The notes below the pieces were generated by a model. It was not told the DNA's origin, did no database searches, and worked only from the letters and a program-made list of their open reading frames with translations. 64,000 nt of DNA, taken from assembly GCA_963667455.2 (NCBI GenBank), contig CAXXFR010000001.1, forward strand, positions 1 to 64,000, written 5' to 3'. The position numbers and the translations under genes were made by a program. Origin of the DNA: Bin55 sp963667455. Lineage in GTDB: Bacteria; Pseudomonadota; Gammaproteobacteria; Pseudomonadales; Azotimanducaceae. Position 1 is the first letter of the stretch; every line of letters starts with the position of its first letter. Below, piece by piece: positions 38,938 through 47,830 of this stretch.

Positions 38938-40098
38938 ATGTTCCTACATCAGTTGAAGTTGAAGAACATACTGTCTTTTGGCTCGGAAGGACTGGATTTG
39001 CCACTCGAACCCCTCAATGTGCTGATTGGGCCAAACGGATCCGGAAAATCGAATCTCATAGAGGTGGTAAGCCTTCTGCGAGCCGCTCCGAACAACCTGC
39101 AAGAGACTATTCGTAAAGGCGGAGGTATCGACAACTGGATTTGGCGTGGAGAGAGGAATCCGGGAAACGCTCACATAGAAACAGCGATTGAGTCTAACTG
39201 GACTCGGCTACTCCGATATGAGATCTCCTTCACAGGGATCAATCAAATCCTCCGCATACACCGTGAGAGGCTGCAACCGATTGAGTCTTGTGGTGGCTCC
39301 AGCTCCCCTCCACTCTTTGATGCGGTAGATGATGATGTGAAGCTACTCATCAGGGACCGTACGCATGACAAACACTTGACTTCGTCCGTAACAAACCCAA
39401 AGAACAACCAGTCTGTGTTTTCGTTCATTCGAGGTCCCGAGTACTCCGCTGTCACGTACACAGGTGAGAAGCTAAATCAAATTCAACTATTTCGAGAGTG
39501 GGCATTTGGCAGGAACATTGCCCTCCGTACGGCGCAACCCGCAGACAATCCGAACGATACTCTTCAGGAAGACGGAACAAATCTGGGCCTCGTATTGAAC
39601 CGTCTTAAGAGAGACTATCCGACGGCGGCGGATCGAGTCTTGGATGAATTACGCCGGCTCTATTCAGGCATTGAATCAATTGATGTGAGTATCCAAGCTG
39701 GTACCGTTCAGTTGTTCTTGAGAGAAGGAGATATAACGATTCCTGCTACACGACTATCCGATGGGACGCTTAGGTACGTCTGTCTTCTTATCATTCTCTG
39801 TCATCCCGAACCACCACCTCTAATCTGTCTAGAAGAGCCAGAATTGGGACTACACCCAGATCTGCTCCCTGGATTGGCCGAGTTACTTCGGGAGGCTTCT
39901 GCAAGAACCCAATTGATCGTTACAACCCATTCCGATGTATTGGTGGATTGCTTCACAGATAAGCCTGAAACCGTGGTGGTATGCGAAAAACACGACCGAC
40001 AGACTCGGATGCGACGCCTAAGCTCTGGTGAATTAGAGGAGTGGCTCACCGATTACCGCCTAGGCGAACTTTGGTCGAGCGGAGGAATTTGGGGGTAA
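38938..40098 (+). CDS. AAA_21-type ATPase (OLD/RecF-like), defence module
   Basis: 386 residues. Walker A is LIGPNGSGKSNL (31-40 region), Walker B and signature are LICLEEPELGLHPDLL near residue 295, and the H-loop is TTHSDVLVDCF. The N-terminus LHQLKLKNILSFG is typical of SMC/RecF-fold ATPases. The gene is followed after 4 bases by a DUF4276 reading frame. AAA_21 plus DUF4276 is a frequent two-gene set in defence islands, analogous to split OLD nucleases or PARIS-type pairs. The partner here is broken by frameshifts, so the module may be inactive. Confidence 0.88.
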   Translation: MFLHQLKLKNILSFGSEGLDLPLEPLNVLIGPNGSGKSNLIEVVSLLRAAPNNLQETIRKGGGIDNWIWRGERNPGNAHIETAIESNWTRLLRYEISFTGINQILRIHRERLQPIESCGGSSSPPLFDAVDDDVKLLIRDRTHDKHLTSSVTNPKNNQSVFSFIRGPEYSAVTYTGEKLNQIQLFREWAFGRNIALRTAQPADNPNDTLQEDGTNLGLVLNRLKRDYPTAADRVLDELRRLYSGIESIDVSIQAGTVQLFLREGDITIPATRLSDGTLRYVCLLIILCHPEPPPLICLEEPELGLHPDLLPGLAELLREASARTQLIVTTHSDVLVDCFTDKPETVVVCEKHDRQTRMRRLSSGELEEWLTDYRLGELWSSGGIWG

Positions 40099-40101
40099 TC
40101 G

Positions 40102-40706
40102 CTGGTAAACAAGATATTAGTTGTTGAAGGTGGCGGAACGCGGGAGCAGAAGGCTGAGTGTAGAGAAGGATTTAGACAGTTCTTTGCTGAGGCCGGATTG
40201 GAAGGCCGAATGCCCAAAATTGTGGCTTTGGGTTCGCGCGAGGCGGCATTCAAGAAATTTCGGGGTTACGCACAGTCGCAGACAAGAACATCGAATAGCC
40301 TTTCTTCTGGTAGATAGCGAAGGTCCTGTAGACGAACATGTCGGTGCTTGGAGTCACCTAGCAAGTCAAGACGGCTGGAGCAGACCAATAGGTGCGGCGG
40401 AAGAGACTGCACACCTAATGGTGCAATGTATGGAGGCGTGGTTTTCTCGCTGACAAAGACCACCTGGAAACGTACTTTGGCAAGGGATTCAACCGCGCCG
40501 CGTTACCAGGCCAATCCGATGTTGAAAAGGTTCCCAAAGCGGACGTATTGAACAGTCTCAAGTCTGCAACTCGCTCGTGCCAGTCGAAAGGCAGGTACGA
40601 CAAGGGCCGCCACTCGTTCAAGATTCTTCGCAACATCGATCCAAGTAAAGTAGTGAAGAGTTCTCCGCGCGCTAAACAGCTTATCGAAACGCTACTAGCA
40701 AGCTAG
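40102..40706 (+). pseudogene. DUF4276 family protein, two frameshifts
   Basis: Three successive frames give one protein. Frame one has NKILVVEGGGTREQKAE and GSREAAFKKF. Frame two has AFLLVDSEGPVDEHVG and EETAHLMVQCMEAWF. Frame three has LADKDHLETYFGKGFN and GRHSFKILRNIDPSKV, ending at 40706. The breaks fall at TTTCGGGG (about 40260) and GGTTTTC (about 40440), each corrected by dropping one base. The VVEG and LLVDSEG acidic patches suggest a TOPRIM-like metal site, as proposed for partners of OLD-type ATPases. No ATG is present at the start; CTG 40102 or GTA 40105 aligns with the expected beginning. Confidence 0.75.
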
Positions 40707-40750
40707 TCCGGCTTGTGAAAGCCGCGAGTTTCCTGTGCTAGCCCTCGATC

Positions 40751-41030
40751 CTAGTGAAAGGGGGCAACAATCGATGCCCGAATCTCCCAAACCCAGTCTC
40801 TTAATGACCGTTGACGCTCTTTCGACGTATAGAGCGTTCCCTTTTCGGGATGTCGGATCGGTGCCACACGTAGTTCTCTCTGATGCTCTCTCAACACTCT
40901 ACTTACCAGAGCTTCGTCCTCGTCAATTTCCCTAGCAATTCCCGGAGCTGTCCGAAACACCCATTTCTTGTCACGTAGAGCTCTCAAGACTTTCTGCCAA
41001 AGAGTACTGTGGGGGGTTTGCGTACGCTTT
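40751..41030 (-). pseudogene. C-terminal fragment with winged-helix pattern, cut by IS
   Basis: On the minus strand, reading from the IS edge, the frame gives STLWQKVLRALRDKKWVF, RTAPGIAREIDEDEALVSRV and RHPEKGTLYTSKERQRSLRD, ending at 40751. This resembles the winged-helix tail found at the end of some defence and signalling proteins. The frame upstream of 41030 is IS sequence, so the N-terminal part is gone. The sequence on the far side of the IS (42269-42420) does not join it in an obvious frame. Confidence 0.55.
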
Positions 41031-41072
41031 TGTGGACAGTCCATAAGCATAATTTGAACGAGGAGAGAGCTT

Positions 41073-41381
41073 ATGACTGACACGACCAATTCTTCGAAGG
41101 TACGCAGGCGGAGACGCTTCGACGACCAGTTCAAGCGCGATGCGGTGGCTCTGCTGCGAAGCTCCGGAGCAAGCGCGACGGAAGTCGGAGCCGAGATCGG
41201 AGTCGGCCCGTCGCTGCTGTCGCGCTGGGCCAGGGAGTTCGAGGAGACCGACGAGGCCGATCGCGACGCGACGAACGCCGAGCTGCGACGCGAGAACCTC
41301 GAGCTGCGGAAGGAGGTGGCGTTTTTAAAAAAAGTGTCCAACTATTTCGCGTCCCGACAGACGACGTCTACCGGGCTGTAG
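41073..41381 (+). CDS. IS3-family transposase OrfA
   Basis: 102 residues: an N-terminal helix-turn-helix (FDDQFKRDAVALLRSSG, ATEVGAEIGVGPSLLSRW) and a leucine-zipper-like end (NAELRRENLELRKEVAFLKK). It binds the IS ends. Near its end, A AAA AAA at 41327-41333 is a perfect slippery heptamer, and the -1 frame is open straight into OrfB, so an OrfAB fusion transposase is expected. A strong GAGGAGAG site lies before ATG 41073. Confidence 0.93.
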   Translation: MTDTTNSSKVRRRRRFDDQFKRDAVALLRSSGASATEVGAEIGVGPSLLSRWAREFEETDEADRDATNAELRRENLELRKEVAFLKKVSNYFASRQTTSTGL

Positions 41382-41383
41382 AC

Positions 41384-42238
41384 ATGTTCCGCCCTAGTCA
41401 CCCCGTGGTCTGGATGTGCTCGCTTCTTCAGGTGGCGAGAAGCGGATACTACGCCTGGAAGTCGCGGGGAGGAAAGCCGTCGCGCCGGGAATCGGACCTT
41501 CGCCTGACGACGCTGATCCGCAGCGTCCACACCCAGTGGAAGGGCATTTTCGGCTACCGCCGCATGGTCGACTGCCTTCGGTCCATGCACGGGGAGAGCG
41601 TCGGAGCCCGACGCGTCCGGCGTCTGATGGGGGAGGTCGGACTGTTTGGAATTCCCCGGAAGAAGCGGCGTCGCGCGCCGATCCGCACCGACTCGGAGGT
41701 TCCCGATCTGCTGCGTCGCAGATTCCGGTCCGAGCGTCCCAACGCGATCTGGGTCACTGACATCACGCAGATCTCCACTGGAGAGGGGAAGCTGTACCTG
41801 TGCGTCGTCAAGGACGTCCACGACGGCTCGGTGGTCGGCTGGAAGACGGGTCCGCGACAGACCGCGGATCTGGTGACCTCGACGGTGGATCACGCCGTGG
41901 CCAAGCGACTCGAGGGGGACCGGCCCGTGCTGCACTCGGACCACGGCAGCCAGTACACCAGCCAGGCCTACCGCGAGTGCCTCGAGCGCCACGAACTGAC
42001 CATGAGCATGGGACGGGTGAGAACCTGCGCCGACAACGCCTCGGCGGAAAGCGTGTTCGGACAGCTCAAGCGGGAGCTGGTGAACCGATGCAGGTTCGAG
42101 ACGCGGACGGAAGCCGCCCAGATGATCGACGCATACTTTCTGAAGATCTACAACCCTCTACGCAGAGCCTCCCTGCTGCGGGAGGAACTGCAGCGAATCG
42201 CGGAGCAGGATGAGACAGAGGTGCGATTGGGTCTGTAG
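41384..42238 (+). CDS. IS3-family transposase OrfB (DDE integrase)
   Basis: 284 residues. It has HTH_21-like FGYRRMVDCLR and the rve core with the catalytic triad in WVTDITQI (Asp), VLHSDHGSQYTS (Asp) and NASAESVFGQLKREL (Glu). Its frame is open upstream through FRVPTDDVYRAVD to the A7 slippery site at 41327-41333, so it is normally made as an OrfAB fusion by -1 frameshifting. The element looks intact and possibly mobile. Confidence 0.93.
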   Translation: MFRPSHPVVWMCSLLQVARSGYYAWKSRGGKPSRRESDLRLTTLIRSVHTQWKGIFGYRRMVDCLRSMHGESVGARRVRRLMGEVGLFGIPRKKRRRAPIRTDSEVPDLLRRRFRSERPNAIWVTDITQISTGEGKLYLCVVKDVHDGSVVGWKTGPRQTADLVTSTVDHAVAKRLEGDRPVLHSDHGSQYTSQAYRECLERHELTMSMGRVRTCADNASAESVFGQLKRELVNRCRFETRTEAAQMIDAYFLKIYNPLRRASLLREELQRIAEQDETEVRLGL

Positions 42239-42420
42239 GATGGAAAACCTTAAGCAAAAACTGTCCAGTGAAACGTGCGCAGTCCCGGGCGACAATTACT
42301 CTACTTTCGCCGTTCTCGAGTAGTGAGCAACAAAGTTTCACATCATTTCTCAAGGGTGCCAATTTAGGTAACCGCAGAACCAGATTCTCATGCCAAGCAC
42401 GGTGAGTTCAATCCTCTCAA

Positions 42421-43806
42421 TTAGGGCTCAACACTAGATTTCTGAATGTCCGCACCTTCCTTAGCCCCCGTGGTCCACACCTTGATCGCAATCCACAACA
42501 GGATCAGCAGAGAAGGAACAACAGCGACCGAAGTTAGTACAAAGAATAGTCCCCAGTCTCCTCCCAATTCATCGACGATCAGTCCACTTGCTCCAGCGAG
42601 AAGCGTACGTCCAGCGTTTCCTAACGAAGCAAGAACACCATACTGCCCAGCTGCGTGCAGATGACTAACGTAGAACGTTATGAATGAAACGAAGGCGACG
42701 GTCGAAATGGAACTCGTGATTCCGTCTGTAACCACGGCTGCAAGAAACAGTTCTTGACTCGGTCCAGTCCATGCAATCCATGCAAACATCAGGTTCGTCG
42801 CCGCCATTGCCACACCTGCAATGAACAGCATCTTGAAGACTCCGATCTTTGGCATAACAGCCCCAGCAAACAACGCGAACACTATCGTGATTGATGTGCT
42901 GATGAGCTTTGAGTACGTCGCGATTTCGGCTTTGGTATAGCCGACTTCGATGTAGAAGACTCCCACCATTCGGCCGAGAAATGCCTCGCCGATCTTGAAA
43001 AGAAAAATGAACAGCAACAGGCTCAATGCGATCTCTACGCCGTTCCTCTGGAAGAAATCCCGAACCGTGTTGTAGTACGCCATCAAGACATTAATGAACC
43101 AGTTTCTCTCAACAGCAGGCGCATGCGCCGGTTCCTCAAACCACAGAATGACTAACACAGTCAGAGGGAGAACCATGACGGCCGCAACTAAGTAAACGCT
43201 TGGCCAAGCCATAGTCTCGGACAGATAGAGCAGAATTGCTCCAGGAACGCCAAACCCAACCCACCAGCCACTAGTTGCCATTGCAGCGCCATAGCTAATC
43301 AGCTGTTCTTCGCCTTTTGGAATCACAGTGATGCGGTAAGCATCTATTGCCAGATCCTGGGTCGCCGAAGCCACTCCAACCCCCACAGCCATCAAGCCAA
43401 AGGTGAGAATTTGCCAAGTAGACCCCGAGTCTGACTGGAGCAAGGTGGATCCAGTCGTCGCCATGAGCAACGTAAAACCAATAATGGCGATCTGACAAAT
43501 AAGGATCCACGTTCGGCGTTGCCCGATATTCCCAAGCCACTTGAACTTGACTGCGTCGAGAATCGGAGCCCAGAGAAAGTTGATCGTATAAGCGGTGAAG
43601 ACAAGACCAAAGATTCCGATCGACGTTCGAGAGAAGCCCTCCTCGCGAAGCCATATCGACAAGGTCGAACCGCCGATGATGATCCATGGATATCCGCTTG
43701 CGATCCCCAAGACGAAAATCCGCCAAATTCGAGGATCCTTCAACGGCCTCACCATGTCTACGAAAGATCCCTTTTCAGTAGTCATCGAATTCTCCGGAGA
43801 ATCCAA
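42421..43806 (-). CDS. AmpG-like MFS permease
   Basis: 461 residues with about 12 membrane helices. WRIFVLGIASGYPWIIIGG, STLSIWLREEGFSRTSIG and YTINFLWAPILD follow the AmpG pattern, as does QDLAIDAYRI. AmpG imports anhydromuropeptides from the periplasm for cell-wall recycling and can induce beta-lactamase. Within an ICE cargo spot it could be a second copy. No ampR or bla gene is visible. The gene is on the same strand as the transfer genes, between the IS and the exported nuclease. Confidence 0.85.
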   Translation of the reverse strand: MDSPENSMTTEKGSFVDMVRPLKDPRIWRIFVLGIASGYPWIIIGGSTLSIWLREEGFSRTSIGIFGLVFTAYTINFLWAPILDAVKFKWLGNIGQRRTWILICQIAIIGFTLLMATTGSTLLQSDSGSTWQILTFGLMAVGVGVASATQDLAIDAYRITVIPKGEEQLISYGAAMATSGWWVGFGVPGAILLYLSETMAWPSVYLVAAVMVLPLTVLVILWFEEPAHAPAVERNWFINVLMAYYNTVRDFFQRNGVEIALSLLLFIFLFKIGEAFLGRMVGVFYIEVGYTKAEIATYSKLISTSITIVFALFAGAVMPKIGVFKMLFIAGVAMAATNLMFAWIAWTGPSQELFLAAVVTDGITSSISTVAFVSFITFYVSHLHAAGQYGVLASLGNAGRTLLAGASGLIVDELGGDWGLFFVLTSVAVVPSLLILLWIAIKVWTTGAKEGADIQKSSVEP

Positions 43807-43915
43807 CTAAAGATCCAATAGGATGATAGCCGGAGCCCGTGAAATGCTCAGGCTGATCTTGCTAGCAGGGAAAGTGTGTGGGCGGTCTAGGTGTCCACAC
43901 TCTTCAAATTAAGAA

Positions 43916-44581
43916 CTAGTCGTCGCTTGCAGCTGTGTCACTACTTGGGGATTGGTTGTTGCTCGAGGCTGTGTCGTTGGGATTGTCAGGAACCTTCAGG
44001 AATATGTCGTCCATCGTGCAACGGCGCAGGACTTTCTGCATCTCATCTCGCTCGTCTGTGTCAATCGACAACTTGTATTTCTTCTTGACACGAATAACTC
44101 GATAGACGAACCAGCACTCATTGTGATCCGGCAACCAATCACCTGCATCTTTGTCGCTCTTTGAGGAATTGACACTTGGTGTGCACAAGGTGAGATTCAA
44201 CAGATCGTTCGCGAACTGATAGCGGAGCTCCGGACTCGCAGCACAAAGGCCGCTCTCATGTCCCTCTTTCCGGGCAACCATGTGCTCAACGGAGACATCG
44301 GTTGCCTCGTCCCACCAAACATTGTCGTAAGGTGAGTAAAAGCCTCCAAATTCGTGCTGGATGACCAAGTCGGCTTTGGAGCTATAGGCGTACTCATCCC
44401 GTATATCCGAGTAGCTGGGGCATTCGGCATCGGTGTACTCGTCGCGGACTTCCAGGCCGTTCCACATCACTTTGGTCTTCGTGTCCGCAAGAGCCTCAGA
44501 GCCGCCTGAGTTCTGGTCAGATTCCGTCGATGCAGAGACCGCAAAGACGACCGCGAGAATAGCTAGGACTGTTTGTTTCAT
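43916..44581 (-). CDS. Exported HNH (DUF1524-like) nuclease
   Basis: 221 residues with a signal peptide (KQTVLAILAVVFAVSAS). The core VSVEHMVARKEGHESGLCAA (Glu99, His100 and His108), FANDLLNLTLCTPSVN and KDAGDWLPDHNECWFVYRV fits exported HNH nucleases related to DUF1524. Paired cysteines at 113 and 133 would suit the oxidising periplasm. Such enzymes may degrade DNA outside the cytoplasm. It lies 110 bases after the VirB4-like ATPase stop and may be cotranscribed. The acidic, Ser/Asn-rich tail is low complexity. Confidence 0.8.
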   Translation of the reverse strand: MKQTVLAILAVVFAVSASTESDQNSGGSEALADTKTKVMWNGLEVRDEYTDAECPSYSDIRDEYAYSSKADLVIQHEFGGFYSPYDNVWWDEATDVSVEHMVARKEGHESGLCAASPELRYQFANDLLNLTLCTPSVNSSKSDKDAGDWLPDHNECWFVYRVIRVKKKYKLSIDTDERDEMQKVLRRCTMDDIFLKVPDNPNDTASSNNQSPSSDTAASDD

Positions 44582-44690
44582 AAATAGACTCCTTGGCCGC
44601 CAATAGGCCCATACAAATTTTATGTCAAGTCAGTTCTTCAACACCTAAGATGTGAATTTCAGATTTTCATTTACCGTAATCAACGACGAG

Positions 44691-47519
44691 TTAATCAATT
44701 TCTCTCTGCAATTCTGATCGCTGAACGATGTCGCGGGCTACTTCGTAGGCGGCTTCCAGTTCCGTACAGCCGCGATCCTCCATGATCTTCCGTCGTTGCG
44801 CTTTTTCGTGCTTCTCGCTCATCGCCAAAGACAGCGACAACGCTGGTGGTACGTTGCGAAACAGCGTCTCGATCTTGTCGGACAACACTACCCCTTCAAC
44901 GTACTTGCCCGGTTCTTTTCGAGTAGATAACAAGAGCAACCGTTGATCATCCGACAGTTCCCGAAATCTTGCAATCTGATCGATCTCCTCCTTCGGCATG
45001 ACCAAGCACATCCACCATTCCATCATGTTGAGCATGCGTCGGCTGGCGTCGGGAAAGTCGGCGAGATTCTGCGTCGCGATCCAGAACCACGCACCCAGCT
45101 TCCGCCACATCTTTGTGATCTTGACCACATAGTTCGCGAGCAATGGATGAGTCGTGATTAGGTGTCCCTCGTCAGTCACAACAAGCGTGGGTCGATCGGT
45201 GTTCTGGTTCTTTTCCACAAGATCATTGATGTGGCTCATCATCGACAAGTAGGCAACCGTCAGTTGATCCTCATACCCCTCTCGCGCAAGCAACCCCATC
45301 TCCAGAAAGGTCAGATCCACATCCGGCCAGGGTTTGCCAGGCCGATCAAACAACCTGCCAGCAACACCTGAACAGAACAACGCCATCGAATCCGCCATTT
45401 CCGCCGCCCTAACCCTGCGTGATTCCACAGCGTGAGGATCTTTAGCGTTCTTTCTCAAGGCTTCCACTACATCATGAATGAGAACATCCTCTTGAGATCG
45501 GTCTTTGACATCTTTCGCAGCATCGAGAATGGCGTTCCGAATCATCAAGCGATCCGAACGCGACACCCGATCGTCTTCGTTGGTGTCTCCTCCAGTGATC
45601 ATCACTCGAGCCACGATCTCCATCTCGCCGAGCCGGTCTCGAGCCGATGCCTCACCCGCTTCAAATTCGGTCGATTCTTCAACATGAAGCAGATCGACAG
45701 CATCGGAAAACGGAGGCAAGGAAACATCGGAGTCTGGACTGAGCGTGACCTGATTGACAGTCAAGCCATTGGCGACAAAGTGCTGGCCCAGCAGTTTGAA
45801 TGAACCTCCCGCTTCAATAACAAATACGCGAGGCCGGTGTCGAGCGACCATCTGCTGCAACAAATACACCAACAAGGCCGACTTGCCAGCTCCCGTCGGA
45901 CCGAGAATGAGCATGTGAGCGTTCTTCTTCCGATCATCTGGGTGGAGCGGATCGAAATCGATGGGTTCGGCTCCTCGATTGAAGAACACCATCCCGCTGT
46001 GTCCGGTGCCACGATTGCGACCGTAGATTGGAAGCAAATTCGCCGCATGACGCGAAAACACCATTCGAGAGCGACGACGAATCGTGTCAAGATGCGGGTC
46101 ATACGCCATCGGCAAGTTCCTCAAGTAGCTGTCGATGGGCAAGAGATCGGACTCTCGCGTGATCGGTTGTATCCCGTTGGATAGAAGCAGTGCGTACGCT
46201 TCGGTCTGCTTCCTACGCAAGTCTTCGAGGTCGTCCCCCCTTACATAGAAACCCAACGACATAGGAAACAGCTTGTTGCCTCGGGCAATTTGTTTCTCGA
46301 CGGCATCCGCATCTTCCCGTGTCAGCTCTGCTTCAGCACTGTCGCCAACTGCAGCTCGGCGGATCCTCCCGACGTGGTTGCGAACCGCACTCTGACTGCG
46401 GACAGTGACCGTAACGGACATGATTGTGTGCTCCGGCATTCGATCAAATACCGCAAACGTGTTCGTGCCGCTACTGCGCTCCGCCGTCAATGCACCAATG
46501 GCGGGTATGTAGCGCAATGTCTGCATTGCAACGTAAGCATGCGGTAATCCGTCGAACCACCACACTCCCTCTTCGCTACAAGATCTCGGAATCGACAGCA
46601 CCAGACTCTCGGCGAAGTCGTGACCGAACGGCAAGTCTTGCGGATCAGTGCATCCACAGAGTTGATTCATGGTCTGGACTGCATCCAATCCTGTAGGCGG
46701 ATGGGGGTTGAACCAAGGAAACATCCAACGGTAGAAGTCTTTGTGGTTACCTTGTCTTGCGGTCACTCCCGCAACGGCCAATGCCGCAACAAAACGAGAC
46801 GTTGTGTCGAGTAGCTCCTGCTCAGTTTCCGCCAATGTAGTCTTGGCTTGATCTTGCTGACTCAAGCGACGATACAAGACAGCTCTCACACATCGCACCT
46901 GCCCTCGCCAACGTGCTCCAGAGACAGCTGTGTCTTCATACATCCCGCCCTCAGCGCTGATGCGCAAGAGGTGTTGTGAGAACGCCTCGTGGAAGAATGC
47001 GTGATAGTCGCTCTCAACCGCCCGATCGCTACCGTACTCTTTCAGCTTGTGTTCAAGCGAACTCAGGTCATGCTGATCCTGGACGAAGAACTGAACGATC
47101 CACGGCGAACTCTCCTGTTCTGGAATGGCATCTGTAAGTGCCACCTGGACCGCATCGCGCAGGTTCTGCATGAACTCCTCGTTACGCGCTTCGGTGCCAA
47201 CGGGAGTCAGTTCGAGGAAAGCTCCAACACTGATCCCATCCTCCAATAGAAAACATTGAGAATCAGGTAGATATTCCATCCATGGGAGAAAGTCCGTGAA
47301 CGACGGTGGACGCTCGTAGCTACGTTTTACATCGGCTTGGAGAACCGGGGTGGCGGAAGAAGCAGCTTCCGAGGACTCCTTAGATTTCGCCTTGGGAGCT
47401 GACGTCTCGCTATTGAGCGAGAACAGACTGAGAAGGTTCAGTCGGATGAACCGGTGGGGGAGCGCTGTTCTCCGGGAAGAGCAAATTCCTGTCCTTCGTA
47501 CAACGGAAAAGCCGTCCAA
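44691..47519 (-). CDS. Conjugative transfer ATPase, TIGR03744/PFL_4706 family (VirB4/TraC-like)
   Basis: Up to 942 residues. RPPSFTDFLPWMEYLPD is preserved here as ERPPSFTDFLPWMEYLPD, followed by QCFLLEDGISVGAFLELT. Walker A is LILGPTGAGKSALL (about residue 540), Walker B is LVVTDEGHLI, and FWIATQNLADFP follows. It powers pilus and channel assembly at the inner membrane. ATG 47519 lies 82 bases inside the lipoprotein gene and the extra 26 residues look unnatural. A CTG at 47441 overlaps the lipoprotein TGA as CTGA and is a plausible coupled start. Confidence 0.92.
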   Translation of the reverse strand: MDGFSVVRRTGICSSRRTALPHRFIRLNLLSLFSLNSETSAPKAKSKESSEAASSATPVLQADVKRSYERPPSFTDFLPWMEYLPDSQCFLLEDGISVGAFLELTPVGTEARNEEFMQNLRDAVQVALTDAIPEQESSPWIVQFFVQDQHDLSSLEHKLKEYGSDRAVESDYHAFFHEAFSQHLLRISAEGGMYEDTAVSGARWRGQVRCVRAVLYRRLSQQDQAKTTLAETEQELLDTTSRFVAALAVAGVTARQGNHKDFYRWMFPWFNPHPPTGLDAVQTMNQLCGCTDPQDLPFGHDFAESLVLSIPRSCSEEGVWWFDGLPHAYVAMQTLRYIPAIGALTAERSSGTNTFAVFDRMPEHTIMSVTVTVRSQSAVRNHVGRIRRAAVGDSAEAELTREDADAVEKQIARGNKLFPMSLGFYVRGDDLEDLRRKQTEAYALLLSNGIQPITRESDLLPIDSYLRNLPMAYDPHLDTIRRRSRMVFSRHAANLLPIYGRNRGTGHSGMVFFNRGAEPIDFDPLHPDDRKKNAHMLILGPTGAGKSALLVYLLQQMVARHRPRVFVIEAGGSFKLLGQHFVANGLTVNQVTLSPDSDVSLPPFSDAVDLLHVEESTEFEAGEASARDRLGEMEIVARVMITGGDTNEDDRVSRSDRLMIRNAILDAAKDVKDRSQEDVLIHDVVEALRKNAKDPHAVESRRVRAAEMADSMALFCSGVAGRLFDRPGKPWPDVDLTFLEMGLLAREGYEDQLTVAYLSMMSHINDLVEKNQNTDRPTLVVTDEGHLITTHPLLANYVVKITKMWRKLGAWFWIATQNLADFPDASRRMLNMMEWWMCLVMPKEEIDQIARFRELSDDQRLLLLSTRKEPGKYVEGVVLSDKIETLFRNVPPALSLSLAMSEKHEKAQRRKIMEDRGCTELEAAYEVARDIVQRSELQREID

Positions 47520-47830
47520 TAACCGGGAATTGGGATGCGACTCGGCGTTGCTACATGGGGAAACACATACATGATCAGCATGGGGTTGTGCAGCAAAGGG
47601 AACCCGGAATCGAGTTCCTTCTCGACATCCCTCGAAGTCGAACTTCGATCAAGATGGTCCTCGAGAGTGGTTCTCGAGTCCAAATCGCTATCAGTCTGTT
47701 CGTGATGGGTCTCGTAGATTTCCTGCATGGTGCGAGCGTCGCGTGGAGGTACCACGGATTTCGTGCTCAGGCATCCATACAAGCAACTAATCAATAGGAC
47801 GATAACTATCTGCATAGTCCATCTGGTCAT
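47438..47830 (-). CDS. ICE lipoprotein, TIGR03751 family
   Basis: 130 residues. The signal IVIVLLISCLYGC has a lipobox ending in Cys20. MQEIYETHHEQ, LDSGFPLLHNPMLIMYVFPH and PIPGYWTAFPLYEGQEFALP are diagnostic for the TIGR03751 conjugative lipoprotein, a likely outer-membrane TraV-type component. I chose ATG 47830, which follows a GGAAGGAG site, over the longer open frame to 48001. It overlaps the TIGR03752 gene upstream by 44 bases and the ATPase downstream. Confidence 0.9.
   Translation of the reverse strand: MTRWTMQIVIVLLISCLYGCLSTKSVVPPRDARTMQEIYETHHEQTDSDLDSRTTLEDHLDRSSTSRDVEKELDSGFPLLHNPMLIMYVFPHVATPSRIPIPGYWTAFPLYEGQEFALPGEQRSPTGSSD

Larger units (their letters stand above)
41033..42268 (+). 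mobile_element. IS3-family insertion sequence
   Basis: About 1.24 kb with orfA and orfB in a -1 frame relation and inverted ends TGGACAGT (from 41033) and ACTGTCCA (to 42268). The base composition is visibly richer in G and C than the flanking DNA, which indicates a foreign source. I could not define a target duplication beyond a possible TG on each side, so the exact ends may shift by a few bases. Confidence 0.85.

Noticed and set aside
38938..40706. PARIS or Gabija system
   Set aside because: The partner is DUF4276-like rather than the DUF4435 protein AriB or a UvrD-type GajB helicase.
42269..42420. N-terminal part of the gene cut by the IS
   Set aside because: A minus-strand frame is open here, but it does not join the 40751-41030 fragment in frame and shares no recognisable fold with it.
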